NCBI GenBank assembly: GCA_937958375.1
Contig: CALGNY010000149.1
Span: 1 to 22,605, forward strand
DNA from: an uncultured Bacillaceae bacterium
Lineage (GTDB): Bacteria; Bacillota; Bacilli; Bacillales; Alkalibacillaceae
Length of the DNA: 22,605 nt
Reading direction: 5' to 3'
Both the position numbers and the translations under genes were made by a program. The stretch's first letter is position 1, and every line of letters starts with the position of its first letter. Shown piece after piece: positions 6,663 to 14,589 of the stretch. The notes under the pieces are model-generated. The model saw nothing but the letters and a program-made list of their open reading frames with translations, searched no databases and was not told where the DNA came from.

Positions 6663-7598
6663 TTATTCCCCCGGTGGTAGATGGTATCTTCTCACGCCAC
6701 ATAATTCTCGTTCATACTTTGTCCCTTTCAATGGGATGATCTCGATTCCCTTCCCGGTCATCGGTGAGTGAATCATTTTACCTTCTCCGTAATAGATGCC
6801 GACATGATGAATGGCGCCCTTTCCATCCTCATAGGCAAAGAAAAGTAAGTCGCCGGGCTTCATTTGATCAGCCGGTACTTGCTCACCCTGTTCCGCTTGG
6901 TCACTGGCATCGCGAGGGATTTCATATCCGTGTGCTTTATGCATGTTATAGGTAAACCCTGAACAATCATATCCAAATGCACTCATTCCACCCCAAAAAT
7001 AAGGAAGTTCCAAGAATTGCTTTGCGCTTGCGACAATTTCATCCCCTGTTCCTTTGGCGAGATTGTGTATGGAGGATGCGATCAGGATATCCTTTTTATA
7101 GATCCAAGCTTTTTCGGTTGGTGTCTGGACACAGACTTTCAATTCTTCAATATCGATGATCGGCAGATACGTCATAAAGCTGAGTTCAAAAATTGGACGC
7201 TCGGATTGGTCGATTAAATTTGCCGCTTTTTTGGTGATGATGGCTACTTCTTCCCGTTCCCAGTCGGCCCGCTTGACTTCTTTCAACTGGACAGTCGGTA
7301 CCCATCCCGGATAGCCGCGTTCATCCTTTTTGGATGGCTGACGGATCGCAATGACTTTCGCCCATTCTCCTTCAATCTCGTCGACGATGACTTCTTCACC
7401 GTATAATAATTGGGATTGGACGAGGTTATCATCACTGAGACCTTTTCGTAATTCCAAACTCAATTGGTTATACCAGTCTTCAAGTAAAACAGGGTTGTTG
7501 ATGCCAGGCTTGTCGATATCCCGTGGAGAGGATGGACTCGTCCAAATGGTTGCTACGGGAACGTCGACGACCCAGGTCGTTTCTTGTTTTTCTGTCAT
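6663..7598 (-). CDS. ykfC: Gamma-D-glutamyl-L-diamino acid endopeptidase (NlpC/P60)
   Basis: Cytoplasmic cysteine peptidase that cuts the gamma-D-Glu-diamino acid bond of imported murein peptides carrying a free N-terminal L-Ala. The 311-residue protein has N-terminal SH3b-like domains (GEEVIVDEIEGEWAKVI near 67-83, with PGWVP near 97) and a C-terminal NlpC/P60 domain. The catalytic residues are visible: Cys212 in GYDCSGF, His265 in HHVGIYYG and His277 in MIHSP. Their spacing (53 and 12 residues) equals that of the catalytic triad of the structurally characterised B. cereus YkfC. There is no signal peptide, fitting a recycling enzyme. The ATG at 7598 is preferred over one at 7619 because AGGAG sits 7 nt before it. 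The usual partner ykfB is not between it and ykfA. Confidence 0.95.
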   Translation of the reverse strand: MTEKQETTWVVDVPVATIWTSPSSPRDIDKPGINNPVLLEDWYNQLSLELRKGLSDDNLVQSQLLYGEEVIVDEIEGEWAKVIAIRQPSKKDERGYPGWVPTVQLKEVKRADWEREEVAIITKKAANLIDQSERPIFELSFMTYLPIIDIEELKVCVQTPTEKAWIYKKDILIASSIHNLAKGTGDEIVASAKQFLELPYFWGGMSAFGYDCSGFTYNMHKAHGYEIPRDASDQAEQGEQVPADQMKPGDLLFFAYEDGKGAIHHVGIYYGEGKMIHSPMTGKGIEIIPLKGTKYERELCGVRRYHLPPGE

Positions 7599-7650
7599 GT
7601 CAAATCTCCTCCCTACCATCTTGGTGATTGATTGGTTCGTTCTGTTTGTT

Positions 7651-8574
7651 TCAACGGTGTGCTTGAACGCCGGGTTCGATGGTCAATGATTTGTCTTTCG
7701 TTGATAATTTTGCAGGTACACCTAAGGGAATCGCGAAATGTGGCTGGCAATGCCCGATTTTAAACCCTCGCATGACCGGTCGATCGATGGATTGAAAGTA
7801 ATCTTTCAAGACGGTTTCAAGCGTCAATGAAGGATTCCGTTTCGCCTCAGCATTATTAAAATCACCAATAATGAATCCGGCAGCATCGTCTAATTTTCCG
7901 GCATGCATCAATTGTGCCAAATAACTATCGATTCGGTACGGCTCTTCGTCAATATCCTCCATCAATAAAAGCTTTCCCTTCGTATCTATTTCGTAAGGAC
8001 CGCCCAGACTGCTGGCGATCAATGTCAAGTTACCACCTACGATTTCACCTTCCGCTTCGCCCTCCGATAAAACCTGCAACGGAGAGAATGATTCATCATA
8101 AATCAGCTTAGTCGGTTCAAATAATTGTTTGAATTGATGGGCTGATCGTTCATGAAAGTCTTCTTTTCCGACATCGGAAGCAAGCATTGGACCGTGAAAG
8201 GTCACTAAACCGGCTTGTTGCCGAATTGCGGTATGCAAATAGGTCAAATCGCTGTATCCCCAAAAAATCTTTGGGTGGTTTCTGATCAGTTCATAATCGA
8301 TCCGATGTGCAATCCGTGCAGTCCCGAACCCGCCTCCTGCACAAATTATTCCCTTGACGGATTCATCGGCAAACATCGCATGCAAATCCTCTAGACGCTC
8401 TTCGTCCGTGCCTGCTAAATAACCATGGACATTTTCCATATGCTTCCCTTGTTTGACCTGTAGTCCAAGTCGTTCAATGAAAGAGAGCGACTTTTGATAG
8501 TTTGTTAGGTTTGGTGGGCTAGCCGGGGCAATGACCCCAACCGTATCCCCATATTGTAAAGCTTTCGGTAACAT
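7651..8574 (-). CDS. ykfA: LD-carboxypeptidase (peptidase S66), muropeptide recycling
   Basis: Serine peptidase of family S66 that removes the terminal D-Ala from murein tetrapeptides in the cytoplasm. The 307-residue protein begins MLPKALQYGDTVGVIAPASP, a standard S66 N-terminus. The catalytic triad is inferred as Ser108 in WGYSDLT, Glu206 in LLLMEDIDEEP and His275 in GHCQPH, with spacing like that of Pseudomonas LdcA (Ser115, Glu217, His285). The start at 8574 is selected by AAGGAGA just upstream; the frame is open to 8637 but that part overlaps a terminator-like hairpin. It sits after dppE in the operon, as ykfA does in B. subtilis, separated by 84 nt. The product would feed tripeptides to YkfC. 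Confidence 0.94.
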   Translation of the reverse strand: MLPKALQYGDTVGVIAPASPPNLTNYQKSLSFIERLGLQVKQGKHMENVHGYLAGTDEERLEDLHAMFADESVKGIICAGGGFGTARIAHRIDYELIRNHPKIFWGYSDLTYLHTAIRQQAGLVTFHGPMLASDVGKEDFHERSAHQFKQLFEPTKLIYDESFSPLQVLSEGEAEGEIVGGNLTLIASSLGGPYEIDTKGKLLLMEDIDEEPYRIDSYLAQLMHAGKLDDAAGFIIGDFNNAEAKRNPSLTLETVLKDYFQSIDRPVMRGFKIGHCQPHFAIPLGVPAKLSTKDKSLTIEPGVQAHR

Positions 8575-8590
8575 GAACGTTCTCCTTTGT

Positions 8591-8637
8591 AAAAAAATGA
8601 ACCAATGAGGGGCCAACTCACGGGATAAGCCCCTCAT
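8591..8637 (-). terminator. Internal attenuator/terminator between dppE and ykfA
   Basis: On the minus strand ATGAGGGGC and GCCCCTCAT (plus positions 8629-8637 and 8605-8613) form a perfect 9-bp stem with a 15-nt loop. A seven-T run (A-run 8591-8597 on the plus strand) follows after 7 nt. It sits in the longest intergenic gap of the operon. Confidence 0.65.
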
Positions 8638-8658
8638 CGGAAAATGAATCGATTTGAA

Positions 8659-10335
8659 TTATTGTTTACTCGCCCACTTCAATTCCAAATAACCGACAGG
8701 GTGGCGTACAATTCCTGTGACTTCAGGCTTTTGTAAACCGACTTGGTTATAGAAATGAATCGGGAATAGAGGTAGTTCTTCGAATAGAATCTGTTCTGCT
8801 TCGTAAAGATATTGATAACGTTGGCTTTCATCTGCTTCACTTTTGGCGGCAGCAATCAGTTCATCATATTCACTATTCGACCATCCGGTTCGGTTCATGG
8901 ATGAGTCTGTCACAAAACTCTCCAGGAAGTTGACTGGATCGGCATAGTCAGCCAGGAATGAACTCCGGGAGAATTGTAGATTTAAATTTTGTTGATCTTC
9001 CAAGAATACGTTCCACTCGGTATTTTCCAAGGTAACATCGACATTCAATTCTTCTCGGTAAACCTCTTGCATATATTCAGCGATGGCGCGGTGTGCTTCA
9101 CTCGTATTATAGGAAAGCACGACTTCAGGTAACTCATCATATCCTTCCTCGGCCATTCCTTCTTCCAAGAGTTGGCGCGCCTCTTCTGGATCATACGTGA
9201 TCAGGTCTCCATTTTTCTCACGGAAATCATTGCCCTCTGGATCTTGGAAAGAAGGTGCTACAAAACCGTATGCAGGTTCTTCATTATTCTTTGTAATGTA
9301 TTGGACAATGTCTTCTTGGTTGATGACTTTCGCAAAAGCTTTTCGGATCTTTTCATTTTGAAATGGTTCCATTTCTACATTGAATCGATAGAAATATACG
9401 CCTGCTTGATCCTCAAAGAAGGCTTCGTCACTTTCCAGCAATTGTTCGGATAAATCTGCCGGGACAGCGGTCGTATCCAATTCGCCACTTTCATACATCT
9501 GGTATTCGGTATTTTCATCATTGACCATTGCCCAGTGGACTTCATTTAAGCTGACATTGTCTACATCCCAATATTCTGGGTTTTTCTTGAATACGAAATG
9601 GCTTTCGTGCTCCCATTCATCCAACATAAACGGTCCGTTACTGACAAAGGATTCAGCTTCAGTATGCCAATCCGGGTTTTCCTCGACAACGGACTGATTG
9701 ACAGGGAAAAATGCTGGATTCGATATTAAATCAAGGAAGAAACCGGTTGGTGCATTGAGCGTTACTTTAAATGTTTTCTCATCTTCAGCAACCAAGCCAA
9801 GGTCATCTGCACTTCCGCTTCCCGTATTGAATTCTTCAGCACCTTCAATGAAATAGCCTAAAAATGCAGCAGGAGATGCTTCATCCGGATCGAGCAGTCT
9901 TGTCCAAGCGAAAACAAAATCTTCTGCAGTTACTGGGTCCCCATTCGACCAATTGGCATCTTCCCGAAGATAAAACGTATATTCCGTGCCATCTTCGGAG
10001 ATTTCCCAGTCTTCAGCAATGGCTGCAGCAGGTTGGTGGGACTCATCGAGACGGGTAAGTCCTTCCATCAAGTTATTCAATGCGTTCCATGAGACGGCAT
10101 TGAACCCTTGTGGGGGATCGAATGAGGTCGGTTCACTACCATTATTCAAACGAAGAACTTGACCACTATCCGATTCACTCGCTGTTTCTTCTGAGCTATC
10201 TTCTTCACTGCTTGTTTCCTCGCTTTCCGATGAATCGGTTTCTGCGTCCACCTCTTCATCCTCTCCACTACCTGTTGTACAAGCAACCATCAACGAAAGC
10301 ATCAAAATCAGTAGCAACAATAACCATTTCTTCAC
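8659..10335 (-). CDS. dppE: Dipeptide/oligopeptide-binding lipoprotein
   Basis: Extracellular solute-binding protein that captures di- and oligopeptides, probably including murein peptides, for the DppBCD importer. The 558-residue protein has a signal peptide (MKK, a Leu-rich core) and a lipobox ending in VAC with the lipidated Cys at 19. A highly acidic Ser/Glu/Asp linker spans about residues 24-58, followed by an SBP_bac_5 domain from NNGSEPTSFDPPQGFNAVSW to the end. GIVRHPVGYLELKWASK at the C-terminus and NMEPFQNE-type core motifs match B. subtilis DppE closely. It starts with GTG overlapping the dppD stop by four bases (GTGA, 10335-10332), with AAGGAGG 7-8 nt upstream. The acidic linker is longer than in B. 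subtilis and may reflect a saline or alkaline habitat. Confidence 0.96.
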   Translation of the reverse strand: MKKWLLLLLILMLSLMVACTTGSGEDEEVDAETDSSESEETSSEEDSSEETASESDSGQVLRLNNGSEPTSFDPPQGFNAVSWNALNNLMEGLTRLDESHQPAAAIAEDWEISEDGTEYTFYLREDANWSNGDPVTAEDFVFAWTRLLDPDEASPAAFLGYFIEGAEEFNTGSGSADDLGLVAEDEKTFKVTLNAPTGFFLDLISNPAFFPVNQSVVEENPDWHTEAESFVSNGPFMLDEWEHESHFVFKKNPEYWDVDNVSLNEVHWAMVNDENTEYQMYESGELDTTAVPADLSEQLLESDEAFFEDQAGVYFYRFNVEMEPFQNEKIRKAFAKVINQEDIVQYITKNNEEPAYGFVAPSFQDPEGNDFREKNGDLITYDPEEARQLLEEGMAEEGYDELPEVVLSYNTSEAHRAIAEYMQEVYREELNVDVTLENTEWNVFLEDQQNLNLQFSRSSFLADYADPVNFLESFVTDSSMNRTGWSNSEYDELIAAAKSEADESQRYQYLYEAEQILFEELPLFPIHFYNQVGLQKPEVTGIVRHPVGYLELKWASKQ

Positions 10336-11354
10336 GTCATTTCCTCCTTTTTGGGATTTAAATTAGTTGTATGAGCTCTCTCGTCATACAGCCAGCAATC
10401 TGCGTAATGAGAATCGGTTGGCTGGTGACGGAGAGGGTATACCTTTTCGCAAACAACCATGGCATGTGGGCATCTGGCTGTAAATGGACACCCGACCGGT
10501 GGTGAAAATAAATCAGGGGGTGTTCCATCAATCGGCAGTAGCTTTTCACCTTTCTGATCGAGCCTTGGAATGGATTGCAGCAATCCTTTTGTATACGGGT
10601 GTTTCGGCTGATAAAAGATTTCCTCTCTCGTTCCTGCTTCAATGATCTTACCGGCATACATGACATTGATGCGGTCGGCGACTTTTGCGACGACACCGAG
10701 ATCATGGGTAATCAGGATAATGGCGACGTTCGTTTCTTTTTGGATGGTTTCAAACAACTCCAAAATCTGCGCCTGGATTGTTACGTCTAATGCGGTTGTC
10801 GGTTCATCTGCAATCAATAAGTCCGGTTCACCGATCAACGCGATGGCGATGACGATTCGTTGCCTCATTCCCCCACTGAACTGATGAGGGTATTGTTTTA
10901 GCCTTTCATGCGGATTCGGGATTCCGACGAGATTCATCATCTCGACCGCACGTTGTTCAGCTTCTTTCTTAGACAAGTTTTGATGTTGTCTGACCCCTTC
11001 CGTCAGTTGTGTACCGATCGTTAATGTCGGATTTAACGCAGTCATGGGGTCTTGGAAAATCATCGAGATGTCAACACCACGGATGTTTCGCATTTGTTTA
11101 TCCGTTGCCTTTGCTAAATCCATTCCTTTAAACCGAATGGTTCCATTTGAAATTTTTCCGGCCGGTGTTGGGATGAGTCTCATGATGCTGTTGGCGGTGA
11201 CACTTTTGCCGCACCCTGACTCACCGACGATGGCCAATGTTTCTCCTTCATGTAGGTCCAAATCTACACCACGGACTGCTTTTACTTCACCCCCGTAGGT
11301 AGAAAAAGTGACATGAAGATTGCGAATTTCTAATATCTTATTGATAGGAATCAC
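10332..11354 (-). CDS. dppD: Dipeptide ABC transporter ATP-binding protein
   Basis: ATPase subunit of the dipeptide importer. Counting from the GTG at 11354, it has Walker A GESGCGKSV at 44-52, Q-loop Gln101, signature SGGMR at 160-164, Walker B LLIADEP at 179-185 and the C-terminal oligopeptide domain with Cys residues (GCPFTARCPHAMVVC). It reads like B. subtilis DppD throughout. The start is unusual: the GTG overlaps the dppC stop (GTGA), but a perfect AGGAGGTGAT Shine-Dalgarno overlaps this GTG and so cannot serve it. The in-frame ATC at 11345, 8 nt after AGGAGG, gives an N-terminus aligning residue for residue with B. subtilis DppD. The coordinates use the GTG as the only conventional start; the true start may be 11345. 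Confidence 0.95.
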   Translation of the reverse strand: MIPINKILEIRNLHVTFSTYGGEVKAVRGVDLDLHEGETLAIVGESGCGKSVTANSIMRLIPTPAGKISNGTIRFKGMDLAKATDKQMRNIRGVDISMIFQDPMTALNPTLTIGTQLTEGVRQHQNLSKKEAEQRAVEMMNLVGIPNPHERLKQYPHQFSGGMRQRIVIAIALIGEPDLLIADEPTTALDVTIQAQILELFETIQKETNVAIILITHDLGVVAKVADRINVMYAGKIIEAGTREEIFYQPKHPYTKGLLQSIPRLDQKGEKLLPIDGTPPDLFSPPVGCPFTARCPHAMVVCEKVYPLRHQPTDSHYADCWLYDERAHTTNLNPKKEEMT

Positions 11355-12316
11355 CTCCTGAGTTTCGGGTCTAATGCGTCTTGGAGACCATCTCCAAGTA
11401 CGTTAAAAGCAAACATGGTTGCTGAAATAAAGAATGCCGGGAAAAATAATCGCCACCAATGACCGGACAAAATGGTCGTCAAGGCGTCATTAGCCATCAC
11501 ACCCCAGCTGGCAAACGGCGACTGGATGCCAAGGCCGAGGAAGCTTAAAAAAGCTTCTGCGAAAATCGCTGTCGGAACGGTTAAGGTCATTTGGACGATA
11601 ATGGGTCCCATCGTATTCGGAAGTAAGTTTTTACGGATGATTCGGCTGGTTTTGGCCCCAAAGGACTTTGATGCTTGCACAAATTCAAAGTTTTTGATTT
11701 GGAGCACTTGTCCGCGGACAATCCTGGCCATCCCAACCCACCCGGTGATCGTCAAGGCAAGGATGATCGTTGATAGACTTGGTCCGAGTACGACCAACAA
11801 CAGGATGACGACCAGTAAGTAAGGCAATCCGTAAAGCACCTCTACGACACGCATCATGACGTTATCTGTCCGGCCGCCTTTGTAACCGGAGATTCCTCCA
11901 TAAAGGACACCGATGGCAAAATCAATCAATGCGGCCATGATGCCGACAAACAAGGAAATTCGGGCACCATACCATGTCCGGGTAAAAACATCTCGGCCAA
12001 GATTGTCCGTACCGAACCAATAGGTTGAGGAAGGTGGTTGGTTTTGATCGGCCAATACTTGGTCACTAACCGAATATGGCGTCAAGTAGGGACCAAAAAT
12101 CGCCATAAAGCCTAAAAGAATCAAGAAGATTAACCCGGCCATTGCTATGTAATTGGATCTGAGTCGAATCCACGCATCTTTCCAATAAGAAAGGGATGGG
12201 CGAACGACCGTATTCTCTCCTTCATTATTTTGTTGGAGTGGTCGGAACCAATCGGTTGGGATCTCTTTTTTCCTTTCCACTGTTTGTTCGTTTAATTTAT
12301 CGGTAGATGGCTCCAT
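11351..12316 (-). CDS. dppC: Dipeptide ABC transporter permease DppC
   Basis: Integral membrane permease subunit, partner of DppB. The 321-residue protein has a cytoplasmic N-terminal stretch of about 55 residues, the first membrane segment (YIAMAGLIFLILLGFMAIFG), the conserved periplasmic-side STYWFGTDNLGRDVFTRTWY, and several further helices. The EAA loop QASKSFGAKTSRIIRKNLLPN couples to the ATPases. The C-terminus (NVLGDGLQDALDPKLRR) is typical. It starts 2 nt after the dppB stop, with GAGAGGGG in the dppB tail as ribosome-binding site, and ends in the overlap with dppD. Size and order match B. subtilis. Confidence 0.95.
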   Translation of the reverse strand: MEPSTDKLNEQTVERKKEIPTDWFRPLQQNNEGENTVVRPSLSYWKDAWIRLRSNYIAMAGLIFLILLGFMAIFGPYLTPYSVSDQVLADQNQPPSSTYWFGTDNLGRDVFTRTWYGARISLFVGIMAALIDFAIGVLYGGISGYKGGRTDNVMMRVVEVLYGLPYLLVVILLLVVLGPSLSTIILALTITGWVGMARIVRGQVLQIKNFEFVQASKSFGAKTSRIIRKNLLPNTMGPIIVQMTLTVPTAIFAEAFLSFLGLGIQSPFASWGVMANDALTTILSGHWWRLFFPAFFISATMFAFNVLGDGLQDALDPKLRR

Positions 12317-12318
12317 CG

Positions 12319-13251
12319 TTAACCCCTCTCTTCCTTATGCAATTTGATTCGTGGGTCCAATATTCCGTAGGCGATGTCAACGAGAAACAGGGCAAAAACC
12401 AGAAAAGCACTGTAAAAAACGGTTGTCCCCATGATGACAGGGTAGTCCCGCTGATTGATGCTCTCTACGAAGTAACGTCCCATACCGGGAATGGCGAATA
12501 TTTTTTCAATGACGAATGTTCCGGTCAAAATCCCTGCCAACAATGTCCCTAGGATCGTAACGACAGGCATCAATGCATTCTTCAATGCATGCTTGATGAC
12601 GACTTTGGTAGGGGATAACCCTTTCGCACGAGCCATTTTGATATAATCTTGGGTTAAGACTTCCAGCATGCTCGACCTCGTCAGGCGTGCGATGATCGCC
12701 ATCGGACCTGTCGCGAGGGCAAGGGTCGGCAGAATCATATGCATTGGAGATTGCCAGGTAGCCACTGGGAAAATGCCTGTGTTGACCGCCAATTGTTGAA
12801 TGAGCAATGTCGCCAATACAAAGTTCGGTATGGAAATGCCCAGTACGGCGATGGTCATCGCAAGGTAATCGATGAACCCATTATGCCGAAGCGCGGCAAT
12901 GACACCGAGTGCAATACCAGAGAATAAAGCAACCACGATCGAAATGATGCCAAGCTCGGCGGAGATCGGAAATCCACGGGCAAGCAAATCGTTGACGGTG
13001 TCGTTCGGTTTTTTGATTGACGGCCCGAAATCAAAGGTGACAATTGATTTCAAATAGGCAAAGTATTGAACGATCGGAGGTTCGTCCAAATTGAAATGGC
13101 GTTCGAGATTCTCCTGAACGGCTTCATTGGATGTTCTTTCTTCATTGAACGGAGACCCTGGAATGGCGTTCATGAGCACAAAGGTCAACGTGGCGATAAT
13201 CCAAATCGTCAGGATCATCATGAGAAAACGCTTGAAGATATAACGGATCAT
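12319..13251 (-). CDS. dppB: Dipeptide ABC transporter permease DppB
   Basis: Integral membrane permease subunit of the importer. The 310-residue protein opens with MIRYIFKRFLMMILTIWIIA, the usual first helix, followed by the external loop with NLDEPPIVQYFAYL and GDFG-like SIVTFDFGPSI. Four to five further hydrophobic segments follow. The EAA loop is seen as DYIKMARAKGLSPTKVVIKHA, and the protein ends in DIAYGILDPRIKL, as in DppB/OppB proteins. AAGGAGG overlaps the dppA stop codon and lies about 8 nt before the ATG. Second gene of the dpp-ykf operon. Confidence 0.95.
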   Translation of the reverse strand: MIRYIFKRFLMMILTIWIIATLTFVLMNAIPGSPFNEERTSNEAVQENLERHFNLDEPPIVQYFAYLKSIVTFDFGPSIKKPNDTVNDLLARGFPISAELGIISIVVALFSGIALGVIAALRHNGFIDYLAMTIAVLGISIPNFVLATLLIQQLAVNTGIFPVATWQSPMHMILPTLALATGPMAIIARLTRSSMLEVLTQDYIKMARAKGLSPTKVVIKHALKNALMPVVTILGTLLAGILTGTFVIEKIFAIPGMGRYFVESINQRDYPVIMGTTVFYSAFLVFALFLVDIAYGILDPRIKLHKEERG

Positions 13252-13263
13252 TTGCTGGCCTCC

Positions 13264-14088
13264 TTAACTGAATGTTGTCCGCATGGCGAGTTCGGTCATC
13301 ACGACCATTGCCCGGTATGCTTCCAAGATGTCCTTTGCCTCAAATTTGACAGTACAACTATTGGGCTCGATTTCTGTTCCAGGCATGAAGGCAGCCAACT
13401 CGGCTTGTCCATAATTGACGAACTCAATTCGTAATGTCGGGTGTTTCGGCGGAATGAGCGGTTCGACATGAGCTCGATTGCGGATGGCTTCTTCAGCCTT
13501 CTCCTCGAGGAGTTTACCGGACTTTTCCAATGATAGCGTTTTCACAGCAGACCGAGTAATATTTTCTTTGACGGCAGCCGTTGTCACATTAGGTATGAGT
13601 TCCTTCGCTTCCGCAGTCGCCCGGTCATCCCCGCCGACAAAAATGACAGGAACGCCATAATAACCTGCAACATAGGCATTAAAGCCTAATTCACCAATTT
13701 CAACATCATCAATATAGAAATTTCTCACGCCGAAAATCATGGAGTGGGACATTACTCCTGGTTGGCCTGCCCGTGCGTGGTACCCAAGGAACATTGCGCC
13801 ATCAAATGATTGATCGAGTCCTTCGACCATGGAGTAAGGTTTGACACCGCCTGTAATGAGATCCGCTTTTGGGTATAATTCTTCAATAAGGATATTGTTC
13901 ATTTTTGAGTGACTATCGTTGACCAATAAGGAGTGACATCCTTGCTCGAATGCCTTCGAGGCAACATGATTCACTTCCTGCGTCATGATTTTTCTGCTTC
14001 GTTCATAATTATGTTCACTAGAATCGACGAACGTGTAATCAGGTAACCCTGTGATTCCTTCCATGTCTACAGATAAGTATAATTTCAT
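13264..14088 (-). CDS. dppA: D-aminopeptidase DppA
   Basis: Zinc-dependent, self-compartmentalising peptidase that hydrolyses peptides with N-terminal D-amino acids such as D-Ala-D-Ala. The 274-residue protein keeps, at the same numbers as in the B. subtilis enzyme, the zinc ligands Asp8 and Glu10 (SVDMEG), His60 (NDSHSKM), His104 (GYHARAG) and Glu133 (GELGFNAY), and also active-site His115 (VMSHSM). The start at 14088 gives MKLYLSVDMEGITG, the canonical N-terminus. It is the first gene of the operon, behind a SigA-type promoter at 14147-14175 that overlaps CodY-like sequences. Upstream is the MITE-like repeat. Confidence 0.97.
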   Translation of the reverse strand: MKLYLSVDMEGITGLPDYTFVDSSEHNYERSRKIMTQEVNHVASKAFEQGCHSLLVNDSHSKMNNILIEELYPKADLITGGVKPYSMVEGLDQSFDGAMFLGYHARAGQPGVMSHSMIFGVRNFYIDDVEIGELGFNAYVAGYYGVPVIFVGGDDRATAEAKELIPNVTTAAVKENITRSAVKTLSLEKSGKLLEEKAEEAIRNRAHVEPLIPPKHPTLRIEFVNYGQAELAAFMPGTEIEPNSCTVKFEAKDILEAYRAMVVMTELAMRTTFS

Positions 14089-14137
14089 TTTCTAAACCCT
14101 GCCTTTTAAGTGAATAATTTGAATATTGCCACTGTTT

Positions 14138-14162
14138 TATTTTCAAATATTATCAGAATTCT
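14138..14162 (-). promoter_or_regulatory. Possible CodY sites over the dppA promoter
   Basis: Two overlapping stretches, 14138-14152 and 14148-14162, each match 10 of 15 positions of the CodY consensus (AATTTTCWGAAAATT). They cover the -10 box and start region of the dppA promoter. The B. subtilis dpp operon is a known CodY target, which is the main reason to take the weak matches seriously. Confidence 0.35.
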
Positions 14163-14175
14163 ACAAAAAAGGCAA
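14147..14175 (-). promoter_or_regulatory. SigA-type promoter of the dpp-ykf operon
   Basis: On the minus strand TTGCCT (14175-14170) and TAATAT (14152-14147) are spaced by 17 nt, about 60 nt before the dppA start. No other good promoter is seen in the 120 nt before dppA. Confidence 0.55.
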
Positions 14176-14210
14176 TGAGTCAATTGACACATTCATTTGT
14201 ATTTATTTAT

Positions 14211-14470
14211 GCTCTGTTAAAGTCCGTTGTTGTTATGGTGAGTCGCTTTCGGTGGACGCTTTTACCCAAAGGGCATAAGGGCGACATCTGCGATAAATCG
14301 CAGTGTCTACTTTACCGCGGGCACGGCTTCAGCTAACTTGGGAAGAAAAGCACTTCCCAAGTGGATCTTCAGCTCGTGCTGTTCCCGCAGGAGTCGCCAC
14401 CTCCGCTCTACACCATACAACAACTCAGAGCAAATTGCCTCGTGTTCAACAACTTTAACTTTAACAGAGC
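14211..14470. repeat. MITE-like palindromic intergenic element, about 260 bp
   Basis: The ends are a perfect 13-bp inverted repeat (GCTCTGTTAAAGT at 14211-14223; its complement ends at 14470). They are flanked by TAT on both sides (14208-14210 and 14471-14473), a possible target duplication. A second nested pair is GTTGTTGTTATGGTG (about 14226-14240) with CACCATACAACAAC (about 14411-14424). Internal hairpins are CTGCGAT/ATCGCAG (14288-14303) and ACTTGGGAAG/CTTCCCAAGT (14336-14362). No coding frame of interest lies inside. It fills most of the gap between dppA and acsA. Similar GC-richer repeats are common in Bacillaceae genomes (recollection, not searched). Confidence 0.75.
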
Positions 14471-14500
14471 TATTTTTTTAAAAAATTCGATTTGTTTTTC

Positions 14501-14529
14501 TTTTCAATTAAGTCGATTTCTTATAGAAT
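14501..14529 (+). promoter_or_regulatory. Probable SigA-type promoter of acsA
   Basis: TTTTCA (14501-14506) and TAGAAT (14524-14529) are separated by 17 nt, 60 nt before the acsA start. Confidence 0.45.
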
Positions 14530-14589
14530 GAAAGAAGAGAATATGAATCTTTTGTGAATTTTTTATATTAATTAAACAGGGGTGACCGA

